From NCBI RefSeq assembly GCF_000723165.1, contig NZ_HG322949.1, forward strand, positions 4,286,019 through 4,350,018: a stretch of 64,000 nucleotides of DNA, given 5' to 3'. Origin of the DNA: Janthinobacterium agaricidamnosum NBRC 102515 = DSM 9628. Lineage in GTDB: Bacteria > Pseudomonadota > Gammaproteobacteria > Burkholderiales > Burkholderiaceae_D. Below the pieces are notes generated by a model that searched no databases, was not told the origin of the DNA, and saw only the letters and a list, made by a program, of their open reading frames with translations. Positions 8,802-16,914 of the stretch are shown piece after piece; the stretch's first letter is position 1; the number at the start of each line of letters is the position of its first letter. Position numbers and translations under genes: made by a program.

Positions 8802-9551
8802 TCAGGCCGCGTGCTGCTCGAACCAGCGCAAGGCGATGCCGCGCGATACCGCCTGGGTGCGGTTGGCGACCTCCAGCAATTTATAGATGCGCTGCAAATG
8901 GCTTTTCACGGTCCAGCCGCTGATGCCGAGGATGGCGCCGATTTCATGGTTGCTCTTGCCTTCTTTCACCCAGCGCAAGATCTCGACTTCGCGCACGCTG
9001 GCGGCGCGCATCGCGGGCGCGGCGGCCGGCCCGCCAGCCAGACGCAGCAGTGCCATATGCAGATACGGCAGCAATAAATCCAGCAAATACAACTGTTGCG
9101 CGGCGGGCGCTTGCGGCAAGCCGAACAGCGCAAAAAAACTGGCGCCGCCGGGCAAGTCGTCGCTGCCGCGTCCCATCATGTGCTGCAAGCCGGTGTGCCG
9201 CAATTCTTCCAGCAAGGCTGGCGGCGGCGCCGCGCCGCCGCTGCAACGATGGTGCCGCGCCAGCCGCGGCGCCAGTCCCCGTTGCGGGTCGGCCAGCCGG
9301 CCCAGCAGCGCGGCATCGGCTGTCCCGCCATGCAGGCACGCCGCATGGCGCACCTGGCCGGCGCCGTCAAAATGCAGGCACACCATGATTTGATGCGGCA
9401 ACAAGGCCTGGAACTCGCCCTGGGTCCACAAGAACAAGTCGTGGCTGCCGCCCGCACGGGGCGCCGCCTCGATGACGCGCAGCAAATACCCCTGCTCGCG
9501 CGGAGCGAGCATCAGCGGCCGGTTTTCAAGAATGTACATCTGTGCTGGCAT
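8802..9551 (-). CDS. epsA: LuxR-type transcriptional regulator, EpsA-like
   Basis: A 249-residue regulator. The C-terminal LuxR/GerE helix-turn-helix is clear at about 185-245: REVEILRWVKEGKSNHEIGA, then ISGWTVKSHLQRIYKLL. The first part has no receiver motifs. The whole resembles EpsA (TIGR03020), the LuxR-like activator found near XrtB exopolysaccharide operons since Methylobacillus strain 12S. The frame is open to a TTG at 9620, but ATG 9551 (or 9539) gives a more usual N terminus; neither has a strong ribosome site. It is convergent with the S8 protease. The inferred role is control of the eps locus and perhaps of the nearby PEP-CTERM genes; the distance to the eps operon is about 6 kb. 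Confidence 0.75.
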   Translation of the reverse strand: MPAQMYILENRPLMLAPREQGYLLRVIEAAPRAGGSHDLFLWTQGEFQALLPHQIMVCLHFDGAGQVRHAACLHGGTADAALLGRLADPQRGLAPRLARHHRCSGGAAPPPALLEELRHTGLQHMMGRGSDDLPGGASFFALFGLPQAPAAQQLYLLDLLLPYLHMALLRLAGGPAAAPAMRAASVREVEILRWVKEGKSNHEIGAILGISGWTVKSHLQRIYKLLEVANRTQAVSRGIALRWFEQHAA

Positions 9552-9695
9552 GACTGGCGGTCGGGTCAAGTTATCAAAATGGATAAGAGTGTCCAACAAA
9601 ACGAATGGTCGACAAGGCAATGTAACGCCGCCATGGATGTTTTGTCAGGCGCTCTAAGTGTTTTCAACTATGCATCAAACGCTATGCGCTGACTA

Positions 9696-9855
9696 AGAGC
9701 CTATCCCAGTAGATGAATACGCCCTCTTCTGGCGCCCCTCAGGAACGGGGACTGCGTTGATCGTCGTCGCGTGGCTCGCCACGCTTGCTCCTCACGCCTG
9801 GTCCGCGCTCCTGATGCGCGGCCAGAACAAGACGCTCACTACTGGGATAGGCTCT
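9696..9855. mobile_element. MITE-like palindromic element with perfect 17-bp terminal inverted repeats
   Basis: A 160-base non-coding element. Its left end AGAGCCTATCCCAGTAG (9696-9712) is the exact reverse complement of its right end (9839-9855). The symmetry continues imperfectly inward: TTCTGGC near 9730 pairs with GCCAGAA near 9825. A TAA trinucleotide flanks both sides (9694-9696 and 9855-9857, overlapping the outermost base) and may be a target-site duplication. There is no transposase, so it would depend on an enzyme in trans. It lies upstream of epsA and after the terminator of the nuclease/PEP-CTERM operon. Confidence 0.75.
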
Positions 9856-9913
9856 AATAGGATTTTATGGCTTTATTTATATCTACCCCAAATAAATAAT
9901 CGGCTCCAGGCGT

Positions 9914-9945
9914 AAAAAAAGACACATGGCCGATGGCGATGTGTC
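9914..9945 (-). terminator. Rho-independent terminator of the exeM-PEP-CTERM operon
   Basis: Read on the minus strand, GACACAT and ATGTGTC (9921-9927 and 9939-9945) form a 7-bp stem with an 11-base loop followed by seven T. It lies 46 bases downstream of the PEP-CTERM stop codon at 9992. Confidence 0.85.
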
Positions 9946-9991
9946 TTCCCTGAAAAAACGGGCCAGGCCCGTAACGTTGCGAATCGTTGTT

Positions 9992-10642
9992 TTATGTGCG
10001 TGCCGGCAACTGCCGGCGGCGCAAGTGAACGCCGATCAGCGCGATGCCACCCAGCAGCATCAGCCATGTCGACGGTTCCGGCACGGCCGACACCAGCACG
10101 ATATTGCTGAAGCTGTTAGCGTTGATGCTGGCAGGCACACCGCCATTCAACGGCGTCAATTCAAATTGCAGCAAATTGCCCGAGGCATTGCCCAGGTAGC
10201 CATTGTTGTCGAGCAAGCCGATGCCGAAGGTGGTGCCGGCGTCGCCCGCGCTGTCCAGGAAGGAAGCGTCGAACTGGAGGTCGAAGGCGAACTTGCCGCC
10301 CAGTACGATGTTATGGAACAAGTCGTTATAAAAACCGCCATTGCCAAAGGTGACGCTGCCCGGCAAGGCGCCGCTTACTTGTCCCTCCTGCGATGCCAGG
10401 CTGCCCAGCGCACCGCTGAAATTGCTCAGGATGGCGCTGGCGCCCGGCGCATTGGCGTTACCGGCAATAAAGGAAAAGTCGAGGAAACCGGCGCCGCTGA
10501 ATTGGCTGGTATCGATTTCGACGTGGTAGGTGTCGGCCACCGGCGCCGCCGCCGCCAGGCTGGCGGCACCGGCCATCAGCACGGCCAGACTCAGTTGGCG
10601 GGCGATACGCGTGAAACTGAAACGGGATATCGATGCAAACAT
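9992..10642 (-). CDS. PEP-CTERM protein (NF038129-like family)
   Basis: Secreted protein of 216 residues. A signal peptide ends near AAAAPVA (about residue 35). The exosortase signal is VPEPSTWLMLLGGIALIGV, then basic RRRQLPAR. The body begins TYHVEIDTSQFSGAGFLDF and is rich in Gly, Asn and Phe, without cysteines; from memory this fits the family NF038129. The start codon has the ribosome site AAGGAAAAA, which overlaps the stop of exeM 9 bases upstream, so the two genes are translationally linked. A strong terminator follows. The inferred role is a surface or matrix protein processed by XrtB. Confidence 0.88.
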   Translation of the reverse strand: MFASISRFSFTRIARQLSLAVLMAGAASLAAAAPVADTYHVEIDTSQFSGAGFLDFSFIAGNANAPGASAILSNFSGALGSLASQEGQVSGALPGSVTFGNGGFYNDLFHNIVLGGKFAFDLQFDASFLDSAGDAGTTFGIGLLDNNGYLGNASGNLLQFELTPLNGGVPASINANSFSNIVLVSAVPEPSTWLMLLGGIALIGVHLRRRQLPART

Positions 10643-10651
10643 GATTTTTCC

Positions 10652-13600
10652 TTAGAAATTACCGCTGAAGATTTTGGCGCCATAGCTGATCGCCACTTTG
10701 GAAGGATTGCTGAAGCTGACCGGCAGCGACAAGGTGGCGCCCGGCGCCAGGCTGGCGAGATTCACGGTCAGATAAGCGGCGCCGGCATTGCTGCCATTGG
10801 CGTTGAGCAAGGTCACGCCGGCCGGCAAGCCATCGAAGCGTACCTGGAACGGCCCGTTCAATGCCTGCTTGCCGCGATTGGTCAAGCTTACCGTGCCTGT
10901 GTATTGCTGCGTGACGCGGTTCAATGCCAGGCCCGAGCTGAGCAGCGAGACGCTGGCGCTGATATCGCTGACGGCCGGCTGCAAGTTCAGGCTGATCACC
11001 ACCGGATCGTGGTCCGAGGCGCGGTACGGCAAGGCGTTATACAAGTCTTGCGGCTTGTTGTCGGTGTTGTAGTCGATCACTTGCGGCTCGTCGGCATTGA
11101 TATGCCATTCACTGGCGCCGCTCACTTGCGGGCTCAGCGCGGCGCTGGCCAAGGCATGGTCGAGGTAGCCGCTCAAGCCGCCAAACACGAAGGAGTACGG
11201 CATGCCGTCCGGCCGCACATACCGTTCCAGCTGGTTTACGAAACCGGCACTGACGATGGCATTGATCGGATCTTCGGCGCCGTAGGAATTCAAGTCGCCG
11301 ATGATCAGCACGTCCGGATCGTTGGCGGCCGCCACCACTTGCGGCACGAAGCTGTTGACCAGGCGCTGCGCTTGTCCGACCCGGGTGGCATTCCAGCAAC
11401 CCTGGCTGTCGCCGTTGTCGGCGTCGCCGCCAGCGCCGGACGGGCAACTGCCTTTCGATTTCAAGTGATTGACGATCAGCGAGAATTTTTCGCCATTGGC
11501 GGCGCGGAAGGTTTGCGCCATCGGCGGCCGGTTATTGATGGCGTCGGTATCCGTCAGCGCGCCGCCGACCAGGCCCACTTTGGACGGCTTGTAAATCATC
11601 GCCACGCGGATCGCGTCGGTGCCGGTGCTGGCCGGTTTCGGCACGTACGCATACGACACGCTACCGATGGCCGCATTCAACTGCTCGACCAGGTAAGACA
11701 CCGCCGTTTCGCCATTGTTCTGGATTTCCATCAAGCCGACCACATCGGCGTCGATCGCTTTCAATTCGGCGACGATCTTGTCGCGCTGGCGGTTGAACTC
11801 GTTCAAATTATCGGCGCCGCGGCAATTCGACTTGCTGCTGGAGCTGCCCAGCGTGCAAGCCTGGCCGGTCTGGCCAAACACATTATTGCCATTGGTGAAG
11901 GTGGTGAAGAAATTGAGCACGTTGGCGCTGGCCACCGTCACATTGCCGGGAGCGATCGAGGGTGCGGCGCTGCGTGGATTGTCGCGCGAAAACACCGGTG
12001 CCAGCGTCGGCTGCAATTTATAGGCCGCGCCGCCACCGCCGATGGCGCCGAAATCGACCACGCCGGTCAGGTTGGCCACCGTGTCGCCATTGCGCACCGT
12101 GCCATCCTGGCCGATGTAAGGGATCACCGTCGGCGTCACGAAAATGCCGTCGTCGAGCACGATGATGCCGCTCTCGTTGGTCGCCGCCAGCGCGACCGCT
12201 TCCGGCGAGCCGGCCGGATGGCGGTTGGTCGGCACTTCGCGGCGCAGCGACGACAGCGTCAATTCGCCGCGGCTGCCGAGGAAGGCGTTTTGCGACACCG
12301 TCAGAGGCTGGCTGAAACGCACCAGCATGCCTTCGAACTGGGCCAGGTTAGCATTCGGCAACTGGATATTGGTCGGCGTGATGCTGTGGCCGCTGCTGCG
12401 GGTCAGGATAGCCGTCACATCCTTCAACTCGGTGTAGGAACGGCTGGAGCCGGCCGGCGTGTATTCGAACACGGTGCCGGTGACCCGCACCAGATCGCCC
12501 GGCTGGGCGCTGGTGAGCGTGCTGCCGGTGTAGACAAACAGCCCGTCCGAGGTGCTGCTGTCGCCGTCGCCGGACGGGTCCTGGATAAAGAAACCGGTGC
12601 CGACTTTCAGCGTCAGCACGCCTTCGGTGGTGTGCACCTGGTTGGCGTACGGGCTGGCCGGGCCATTGCCCTGGATTTGCGGGATGGTGTGGCTGATACC
12701 GGACAAGCCTTGCACGCTGACATCGACCTGGCACGACTTGCTTTGTGCCTGGTCATTCGTAAAATTGACGCGCACCGGATAATTGCCGGCCGCCACATTG
12801 GCCGCCACAGTCAGGCTGACGCTGGCGCTGTCGCCAGCGACGCCGGCGGCAACAAAATTGGCCAGGCTGATGCCGGCCACCGCCGGCGAGGTGATCGCCG
12901 CACCGTTGACGATGCCGTCCACGTCGCTGGCGCTGAGCGCCGCCGTGCCGCCGCTGCCCAGCGCCAGCGCCAGGCTGGCCGGGCACACGGCAATGATCGG
13001 ATGGGCCACCGCTGCGCCGCACGCATGCAGCGGCGACGCGCTATTGCGCGGCGCGGCCGGGCCGGTACTGAAATCGGCGCCATTGTCGTCGCTGTCGATA
13101 CAGCCATTGCCGGCCCGCAAGATCGCGCTGGTATTCGACGGCGCCGGCGCCACCGAACCTTCAAAGCCGCCGGCCGTGCCAAAACCGACCAGATCCAGCA
13201 GGGCCGCGCCGGACGGGTTGGCCCCGCTCAAGGCGGTCTTGCCATTGCTCAGCGCCACTTTGCCGGTGGTGCCCGACATGGCGATGGCGCCAATCGCGTC
13301 CGGCGCCGGCAAGTCATCCGTGCCGCCGGCGCCCTTGGCCTGCTGCACCAGCAAATACTGGCCGGCTTGCAATATCCGATTCGGCAAGGCCGTTACCTGC
13401 CACGTGCTGCCGGTGGCGGAACTGTACTGCACGCTCCAGTTGCTGACATCGACCGGCAGCGGACCGCGGTTGAAGATTTCGATGAAGTCGTTTTTATACA
13501 GCGCGCCGGTGTTGCCGCCACCGCCATACACCTGGCTGATGACAACATCGGACGCGGCCAGCGCCGGACCGCAGGCAGCGGCCATCAACGCGGCAATGAC

Positions 13601-13657
13601 GGTCAGCCGCAGCGGCGAAGCGGCAACGCCGGAGCGCGGGGAAGAGAAAGTTTTCAT
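10652..13657 (-). CDS. ExeM/NucH family extracellular endonuclease
   Basis: Secreted DNase-like enzyme of 1001 residues. ATG 13657 has the ribosome site AGGAC and opens a signal peptide (LTVIAALMAAACGPALAA); the frame extends upstream but without signals. Domains in order: lamin-tail domain (about 40-180, DVVISQVYGGGGNTGALYKN), an OB-like nuclease region (about 335-470) and an endonuclease/exonuclease/phosphatase domain (about 550-890). The last has VTVASANVLNFF, the metal-binding Glu in GLMEIQNNGE, DLNSYG and the terminal SDHDPV motif. A C-terminal DUF11-like beta domain follows. This layout is that of ExeM/NucH, which breaks down extracellular DNA. It lacks a PEP-CTERM or rhombosortase tail of its own, but it is cotranscribed with a PEP-CTERM protein. 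Confidence 0.92.
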   Translation of the reverse strand: MKTFSSPRSGVAASPLRLTVIAALMAAACGPALAASDVVISQVYGGGGNTGALYKNDFIEIFNRGPLPVDVSNWSVQYSSATGSTWQVTALPNRILQAGQYLLVQQAKGAGGTDDLPAPDAIGAIAMSGTTGKVALSNGKTALSGANPSGAALLDLVGFGTAGGFEGSVAPAPSNTSAILRAGNGCIDSDDNGADFSTGPAAPRNSASPLHACGAAVAHPIIAVCPASLALALGSGGTAALSASDVDGIVNGAAITSPAVAGISLANFVAAGVAGDSASVSLTVAANVAAGNYPVRVNFTNDQAQSKSCQVDVSVQGLSGISHTIPQIQGNGPASPYANQVHTTEGVLTLKVGTGFFIQDPSGDGDSSTSDGLFVYTGSTLTSAQPGDLVRVTGTVFEYTPAGSSRSYTELKDVTAILTRSSGHSITPTNIQLPNANLAQFEGMLVRFSQPLTVSQNAFLGSRGELTLSSLRREVPTNRHPAGSPEAVALAATNESGIIVLDDGIFVTPTVIPYIGQDGTVRNGDTVANLTGVVDFGAIGGGGAAYKLQPTLAPVFSRDNPRSAAPSIAPGNVTVASANVLNFFTTFTNGNNVFGQTGQACTLGSSSSKSNCRGADNLNEFNRQRDKIVAELKAIDADVVGLMEIQNNGETAVSYLVEQLNAAIGSVSYAYVPKPASTGTDAIRVAMIYKPSKVGLVGGALTDTDAINNRPPMAQTFRAANGEKFSLIVNHLKSKGSCPSGAGGDADNGDSQGCWNATRVGQAQRLVNSFVPQVVAAANDPDVLIIGDLNSYGAEDPINAIVSAGFVNQLERYVRPDGMPYSFVFGGLSGYLDHALASAALSPQVSGASEWHINADEPQVIDYNTDNKPQDLYNALPYRASDHDPVVISLNLQPAVSDISASVSLLSSGLALNRVTQQYTGTVSLTNRGKQALNGPFQVRFDGLPAGVTLLNANGSNAGAAYLTVNLASLAPGATLSLPVSFSNPSKVAISYGAKIFSGNF

Positions 13658-14173
13658 GGAAGTCCTGATCGGTGAAAAAGATGGCGAAAGAATGACAAAA
13701 AATGCGGGCGGCGCGGCCGGGAGCGCGCCGCCTCTGATTGGCAAAATGGATTCGGTATTGCATTTTGCATATTAATACTTCGTCATGACCATTTGATGAC
13801 ACACGATTGATCCGAACGGAGTAATCGCATAAATTTACGTGAAGAAAGACTTTGTACCGAGATTGCAACACTGGCAATCAAAATATCATAAACACAATTC
13901 TTTTTTTAAAAAAACATGGTACATTTCTGCTACGCAATCTAAATTTCCTTCTCCGAAATTTCCTATCGATAGCGGTATCAAACAGGCCCCGTCCATGCCT
14001 GACCAGGCAACACACCAGCATCGGTGCCGATGCTGACGATGAGCGTTAATAATATTTCCCGGGGAATATTATTGATCAAGTGCTAAAAGTTACGCGTTCC
14101 TCCCCTTGCATTTTGCAGCGCGGCCCGCCTGAAAACCTGTCAGGCAGCGTGCAGACGGCGACCGGAGGCAAAC
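13658..14173. other. Divergent intergenic region between exeM and a PEP-CTERM gene
   Basis: 516 bases with no convincing gene; short open frames here lack family resemblance and ribosome sites. AT-rich tracts occur at 13760-13960. It contains the 26-base palindrome listed separately and should hold promoters for exeM (minus) and the PEP-CTERM gene (plus). Confidence 0.5.
14048..14073. promoter_or_regulatory. Near-perfect 26-base palindrome, possible operator
   Basis: The outer 9 bases AATAATATT are exactly repeated in inverse as AATATTATT, around a central CCCGGG; only one symmetric pair mismatches. It lies about 100 bases upstream of the PEP-CTERM start at 14174. A dimeric regulator such as a LuxR-type protein could bind here; this is inference. 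Confidence 0.5.
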
Positions 14174-14935
14174 ATGAGGTCAGTCATGAAATTCACATCG
14201 CAATCGAGATTTACATCGGTCTTGTCAGGCGCCCTGCTGGTCCTGTTGAGCACATCGGCGCAGGCGCAGGGAGCCGCTGGCGCGGCGCCGCAAAACGGCC
14301 AGTCCGGCCAGGGCAAATGCCTGGCGGCGGCCAACGCCAGCGGCAAGGAAGCGGTCGGCAGCAACGATACCGACATGAACCGCACCTACAGCGCCTGCCG
14401 GCTGGTCAATAGCAGCAACTTCAACGGCAACCGCGCCAACGCCGGCGTCGGCGACGGCGCGCAATCCGGCAAGCACGAGGACGATCCGGACCTGCGCCGT
14501 CCCGCCGACGGCGTGGCGAACCACGATTTGCGCAGCGCCATGCCGCCAGCGTCAAGCGAGCTGCCGCGCAACGGCGTGACGGCGCCGCCGGACGACTTCC
14601 CCGGCCGTCCCGCCGGCACCGACCTGTTCCAGCAAAACCAGGCATACACCCCGCCCGACTGGAACGCCGTCAATGGCGGACGTTATATGGGCCAGGCCGA
14701 TACGGTCCAGCCTGATTTGCTCGGCATTACCGCAACAGCCAGCGGCCTGGCGCCGCCGGGCGGCGGCGGTGTCGGCGGCGGCGGCAGCGCCGGCGGTGTC
14801 GAAACCGCGGGCAATATCGGCAGCAACCCGGTGGCGCCGGTGCCGGAACCGGAAACCTATGCGATGCTGCTGGCGGGGCTGGCGGTGATTGGTGTGGCGG
14901 TGCGCAAGCGGCGCGGCAAGCGTGGGCAGGGTTAA
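14174..14935 (+). CDS. PEP-CTERM protein, low-complexity and glycine-rich
   Basis: Secreted protein of 253 residues. The start has a GGAGG ribosome site 6 bases upstream. A signal peptide ends at SAQAQG (about 32-34). The mature part is hydrophilic and probably disordered, with only two cysteines (GKCLAAAN and YSACRL), many Asn, Asp and Pro, and a glycine linker (GGGGVGGGGSAGG) just before the sorting signal VPEPETYAMLLAGLAVIGV and the tail RKRRGKR. The VPEPE variant replaces the more common VPEPS. No catalytic motif is seen; a structural matrix protein is the simplest guess. Confidence 0.85.
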   Translation: MRSVMKFTSQSRFTSVLSGALLVLLSTSAQAQGAAGAAPQNGQSGQGKCLAAANASGKEAVGSNDTDMNRTYSACRLVNSSNFNGNRANAGVGDGAQSGKHEDDPDLRRPADGVANHDLRSAMPPASSELPRNGVTAPPDDFPGRPAGTDLFQQNQAYTPPDWNAVNGGRYMGQADTVQPDLLGITATASGLAPPGGGGVGGGGSAGGVETAGNIGSNPVAPVPEPETYAMLLAGLAVIGVAVRKRRGKRGQG

Positions 14936-14969
14936 TTACTTTTAAGAACCGGGCTGAATCGCATTTTCA

Positions 14970-15001
14970 ACGGAGATGCAGGTCGAACGATGCATCTCCG
15001 T
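14970..15001. terminator. Strong hairpin between convergent genes
   Basis: ACGGAGATGCA (14970-14980) and TGCATCTCCGT (14991-15001) form a perfect 11-bp stem with a 10-base loop. It lies between the ends of a plus-strand and a minus-strand gene and could stop both transcripts. Neither side has a clear T tract, so the terminator call is tentative. Confidence 0.55.
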
Positions 15002-15037
15002 GTCCCCCATGGCGCGAGAAACCGTTGCGGCAGCGAT

Positions 15038-15640
15038 TCAAGCCGACGCGCCTATCCTGGCTGCCAGCCTGGATTTCACATCCGGCCATTCGTCGTCAAG
15101 AATGCTATAAAACGCGGTGTTACGAGGCTGGCCACCGGGTTCAATCTTGTCCTTCCTGAAAGTACCTTCAAACGTCGCTCCGATTTTCTCCAGAGCACGC
15201 CTGGACCTGGCATTGTCCGACTTGGCGCGGAATTGAACCCGATGTGCGTTCAAGGATTCAAAGCAATATTCCAGAAGAAGATACTTGCACTCCGCATTTG
15301 CACCGGAGCCCCAATATTGGCTTGCCAGCCAAGTGACGCCGATTTCCAGTTTCCGGTCCTGGGGAACGATGTCAAGAAGCCTGGTCGTTCCAATAATCTG
15401 CGCGCCGCCCGCCAGACAAATCAGAAATGGATAGGCGCTGCCAGCCGCTCGTCCCTTTAGCGCAGCGTTAAAATTCGGGTAGAAATTTTCATGCACAGAA
15501 TAGTCGACTGAGGTAAGACGCCAAATTTCCGGATCTTGTGCGACAGCAAACAACGCATCAAGGGATGCCGGCTCAAGCGGGCGCAGTTCGATATTCTTTC
15601 CTTTAAGAATAACCGGGTGTTCCATCCAGGGTGTATCCAC
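15038..15640 (-). CDS. GNAT family N-acetyltransferase (RimJ/RimL-like)
   Basis: A 200-residue acetyltransferase. The GNAT fold is visible: substrate-side start NIELRPLEPASLDALF, then EIGVTWLASQYWGSGANAEC in the acetyl-CoA binding region, and AHRVQFRAKSDNARSRRALE with KIGATFEGTFRKD, as in RimJ/RimL-type enzymes that modify protein N termini or small amines. The substrate is unknown. The start is GTG at 15640 with GGAG 5 bases upstream; ATG 15625 is an alternative. It stands alone, convergent with the PEP-CTERM gene, and its codon use is somewhat less GC-rich than its neighbours', which may reflect recent acquisition. Confidence 0.85.
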   Translation of the reverse strand: MDTPWMEHPVILKGKNIELRPLEPASLDALFAVAQDPEIWRLTSVDYSVHENFYPNFNAALKGRAAGSAYPFLICLAGGAQIIGTTRLLDIVPQDRKLEIGVTWLASQYWGSGANAECKYLLLEYCFESLNAHRVQFRAKSDNARSRRALEKIGATFEGTFRKDKIEPGGQPRNTAFYSILDDEWPDVKSRLAARIGASA

Positions 15641-15779
15641 TACCTCTCCGAGTGTCCAATGTAAATTTGGTCAGGGCTGACTGAAGAATTCTATTCTTAT
15701 CCTCTGCGCTGCCGGGCGATTGCCGCCACTCAACTATACCAGCATCCCGCCCGACCAGCGAACCGGCCTCCCGGCCAGC

Positions 15780-16832
15780 TCAACGCTGTTTATACGGCGC
15801 CGCCAGCGCCTCGCCGATGAACACCCCTTGCGCCGGCCACGCCACGCTGCGCCAGTACGATTCGATGGCGCTGGCGCCGGACAGATAGCTGCGCAGCAAG
15901 ACTGCCGGGTTGGGGAATTTTTGCCAGTAATTACACGGCTCGCTGACCGTGCCGTAGCTGGCGGTGGCGCCCGCGTCCAGCCAGCGCAGGCTGCTCATCT
16001 GGCCCTCGGCCAGCAAGTCGCCGCCGAACGACGTCAAATGATCGGCCAGCGCGCCGGGCATGAAGCGCAAGGTGTCCAGTTTCGGCACGCGACTCAGGCC
16101 AGTCTGGTAAATCATGATGTCTTGCTCGTTTTCGATGCTGTCGGCCTTCAGGTTCTTGACCGTCAGCTTGCGCTGGCGGAACTGGCCCGATGGCGGAAAG
16201 AATGGCGCGCGGCTGCTGCGCGCCGTGTCGCTGGTGGTCAGGTAATACGCAGTGGCGGCCGGCACCCGGAAACCGCTGGCGGTGCCGCGCCCGATCAGGG
16301 CCTTGGCGCCGGCCACGCTATCGGTCGGCAGCAACATCGACAAACGCATGCCGTGCTCGGTAAACGGCAGCGCCGACGGCGAATTGAAATACGCGCTCGG
16401 CTTGCCCGGGCCGCAAGTCTTGATACATTGCCCGGCGTCGTAGCCCAAGGTGTAGGCCGAGGTGATCGAATTGCACTCGACCGCGTACGGCGCGGTCCAG
16501 ACCATCACCAGCGCCTGGATGTCCGGTCCCAGCTGGCTGTCGATGCGCGCCTTGAGCTGGGTGAATTGGTCGACGCTCAATGTATGCGGCCGCTTCGGGA
16601 TGCGCACATGCACCACGTTGGCATCGGGAATCTGGCGCGCCTGGCGATAATATTCGCCGATCTCGACGCTGTTCGGTTCGTCGTCATTGATCACCAGCGC
16701 CACTTGCGCGGGTATCAAGCCGGACTTGGGCGCCGCCGATTGCGCCAGCGCGCCGGCGCTGCTTGCCGTCAGCGCCAGCACGGCGGCATAAAAAAAGGGG
16801 CGGGACAAGGCAGGCTGGCGAACAATCAACAT
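15780..16832 (-). CDS. TIGR03790 family protein, secreted, unknown function
   Basis: A 350-residue protein with a signal peptide (FFYAAVLALTASSAGALAQS). The body starts AQVALVINDDEPNSVEIGEYY, and its pattern of GEYYRQARQIPDANVVHVRI followed by ALVMVWTAPYAVEC matches TIGR03790 as I know it, a family of unknown function often seen in bacteria with PEP-CTERM or exopolysaccharide systems. The conserved WTAPY and CNSITSAYTLG segments could be part of an active site, but no reaction is known. It is the last minus-strand gene of the exopolysaccharide locus, with an 82-base gap and a candidate promoter of its own. Confidence 0.75.
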   Translation of the reverse strand: MLIVRQPALSRPFFYAAVLALTASSAGALAQSAAPKSGLIPAQVALVINDDEPNSVEIGEYYRQARQIPDANVVHVRIPKRPHTLSVDQFTQLKARIDSQLGPDIQALVMVWTAPYAVECNSITSAYTLGYDAGQCIKTCGPGKPSAYFNSPSALPFTEHGMRLSMLLPTDSVAGAKALIGRGTASGFRVPAATAYYLTTSDTARSSRAPFFPPSGQFRQRKLTVKNLKADSIENEQDIMIYQTGLSRVPKLDTLRFMPGALADHLTSFGGDLLAEGQMSSLRWLDAGATASYGTVSEPCNYWQKFPNPAVLLRSYLSGASAIESYWRSVAWPAQGVFIGEALAAPYKQR

Positions 16833-16878
16833 GGCGGCATCTTCAAAAACAACAACGGTGACCAGGATAGGCCCGTCG

Positions 16879-16909
16879 ATTATAACTGTTTGCAGTCATG
16901 CAATATCAA
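16879..16909 (-). promoter_or_regulatory. Candidate promoter of the TIGR03790 gene with an inverted repeat in the spacer
   Basis: On the minus strand TTGATA (16904-16909) and a consensus TATAAT (16879-16884) are 19 bases apart. The spacer holds the inverted repeat TTGCA-4-TGCAA (16890-16903), where a repressor or a spacer-distorting activator could bind. The long spacer makes an unaided promoter weak. Confidence 0.4.
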
Positions 16910-16914
16910 GCGTA

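Noticed and set aside
9926..13675. A 1249-codon open frame on the plus strand
   Set aside because: It lies antisense to the exeM-type nuclease and the PEP-CTERM gene, both of which have signal peptides, family motifs and ribosome sites. The plus-strand product is Arg/Ala/Gly-rich with no motif; long antisense frames are expected at this GC content.
13839..14049. Two overlapping 65-codon frames upstream of the third PEP-CTERM gene
   Set aside because: They use different frames over the same AT-rich segment and have no family resemblance or convincing ribosome site.
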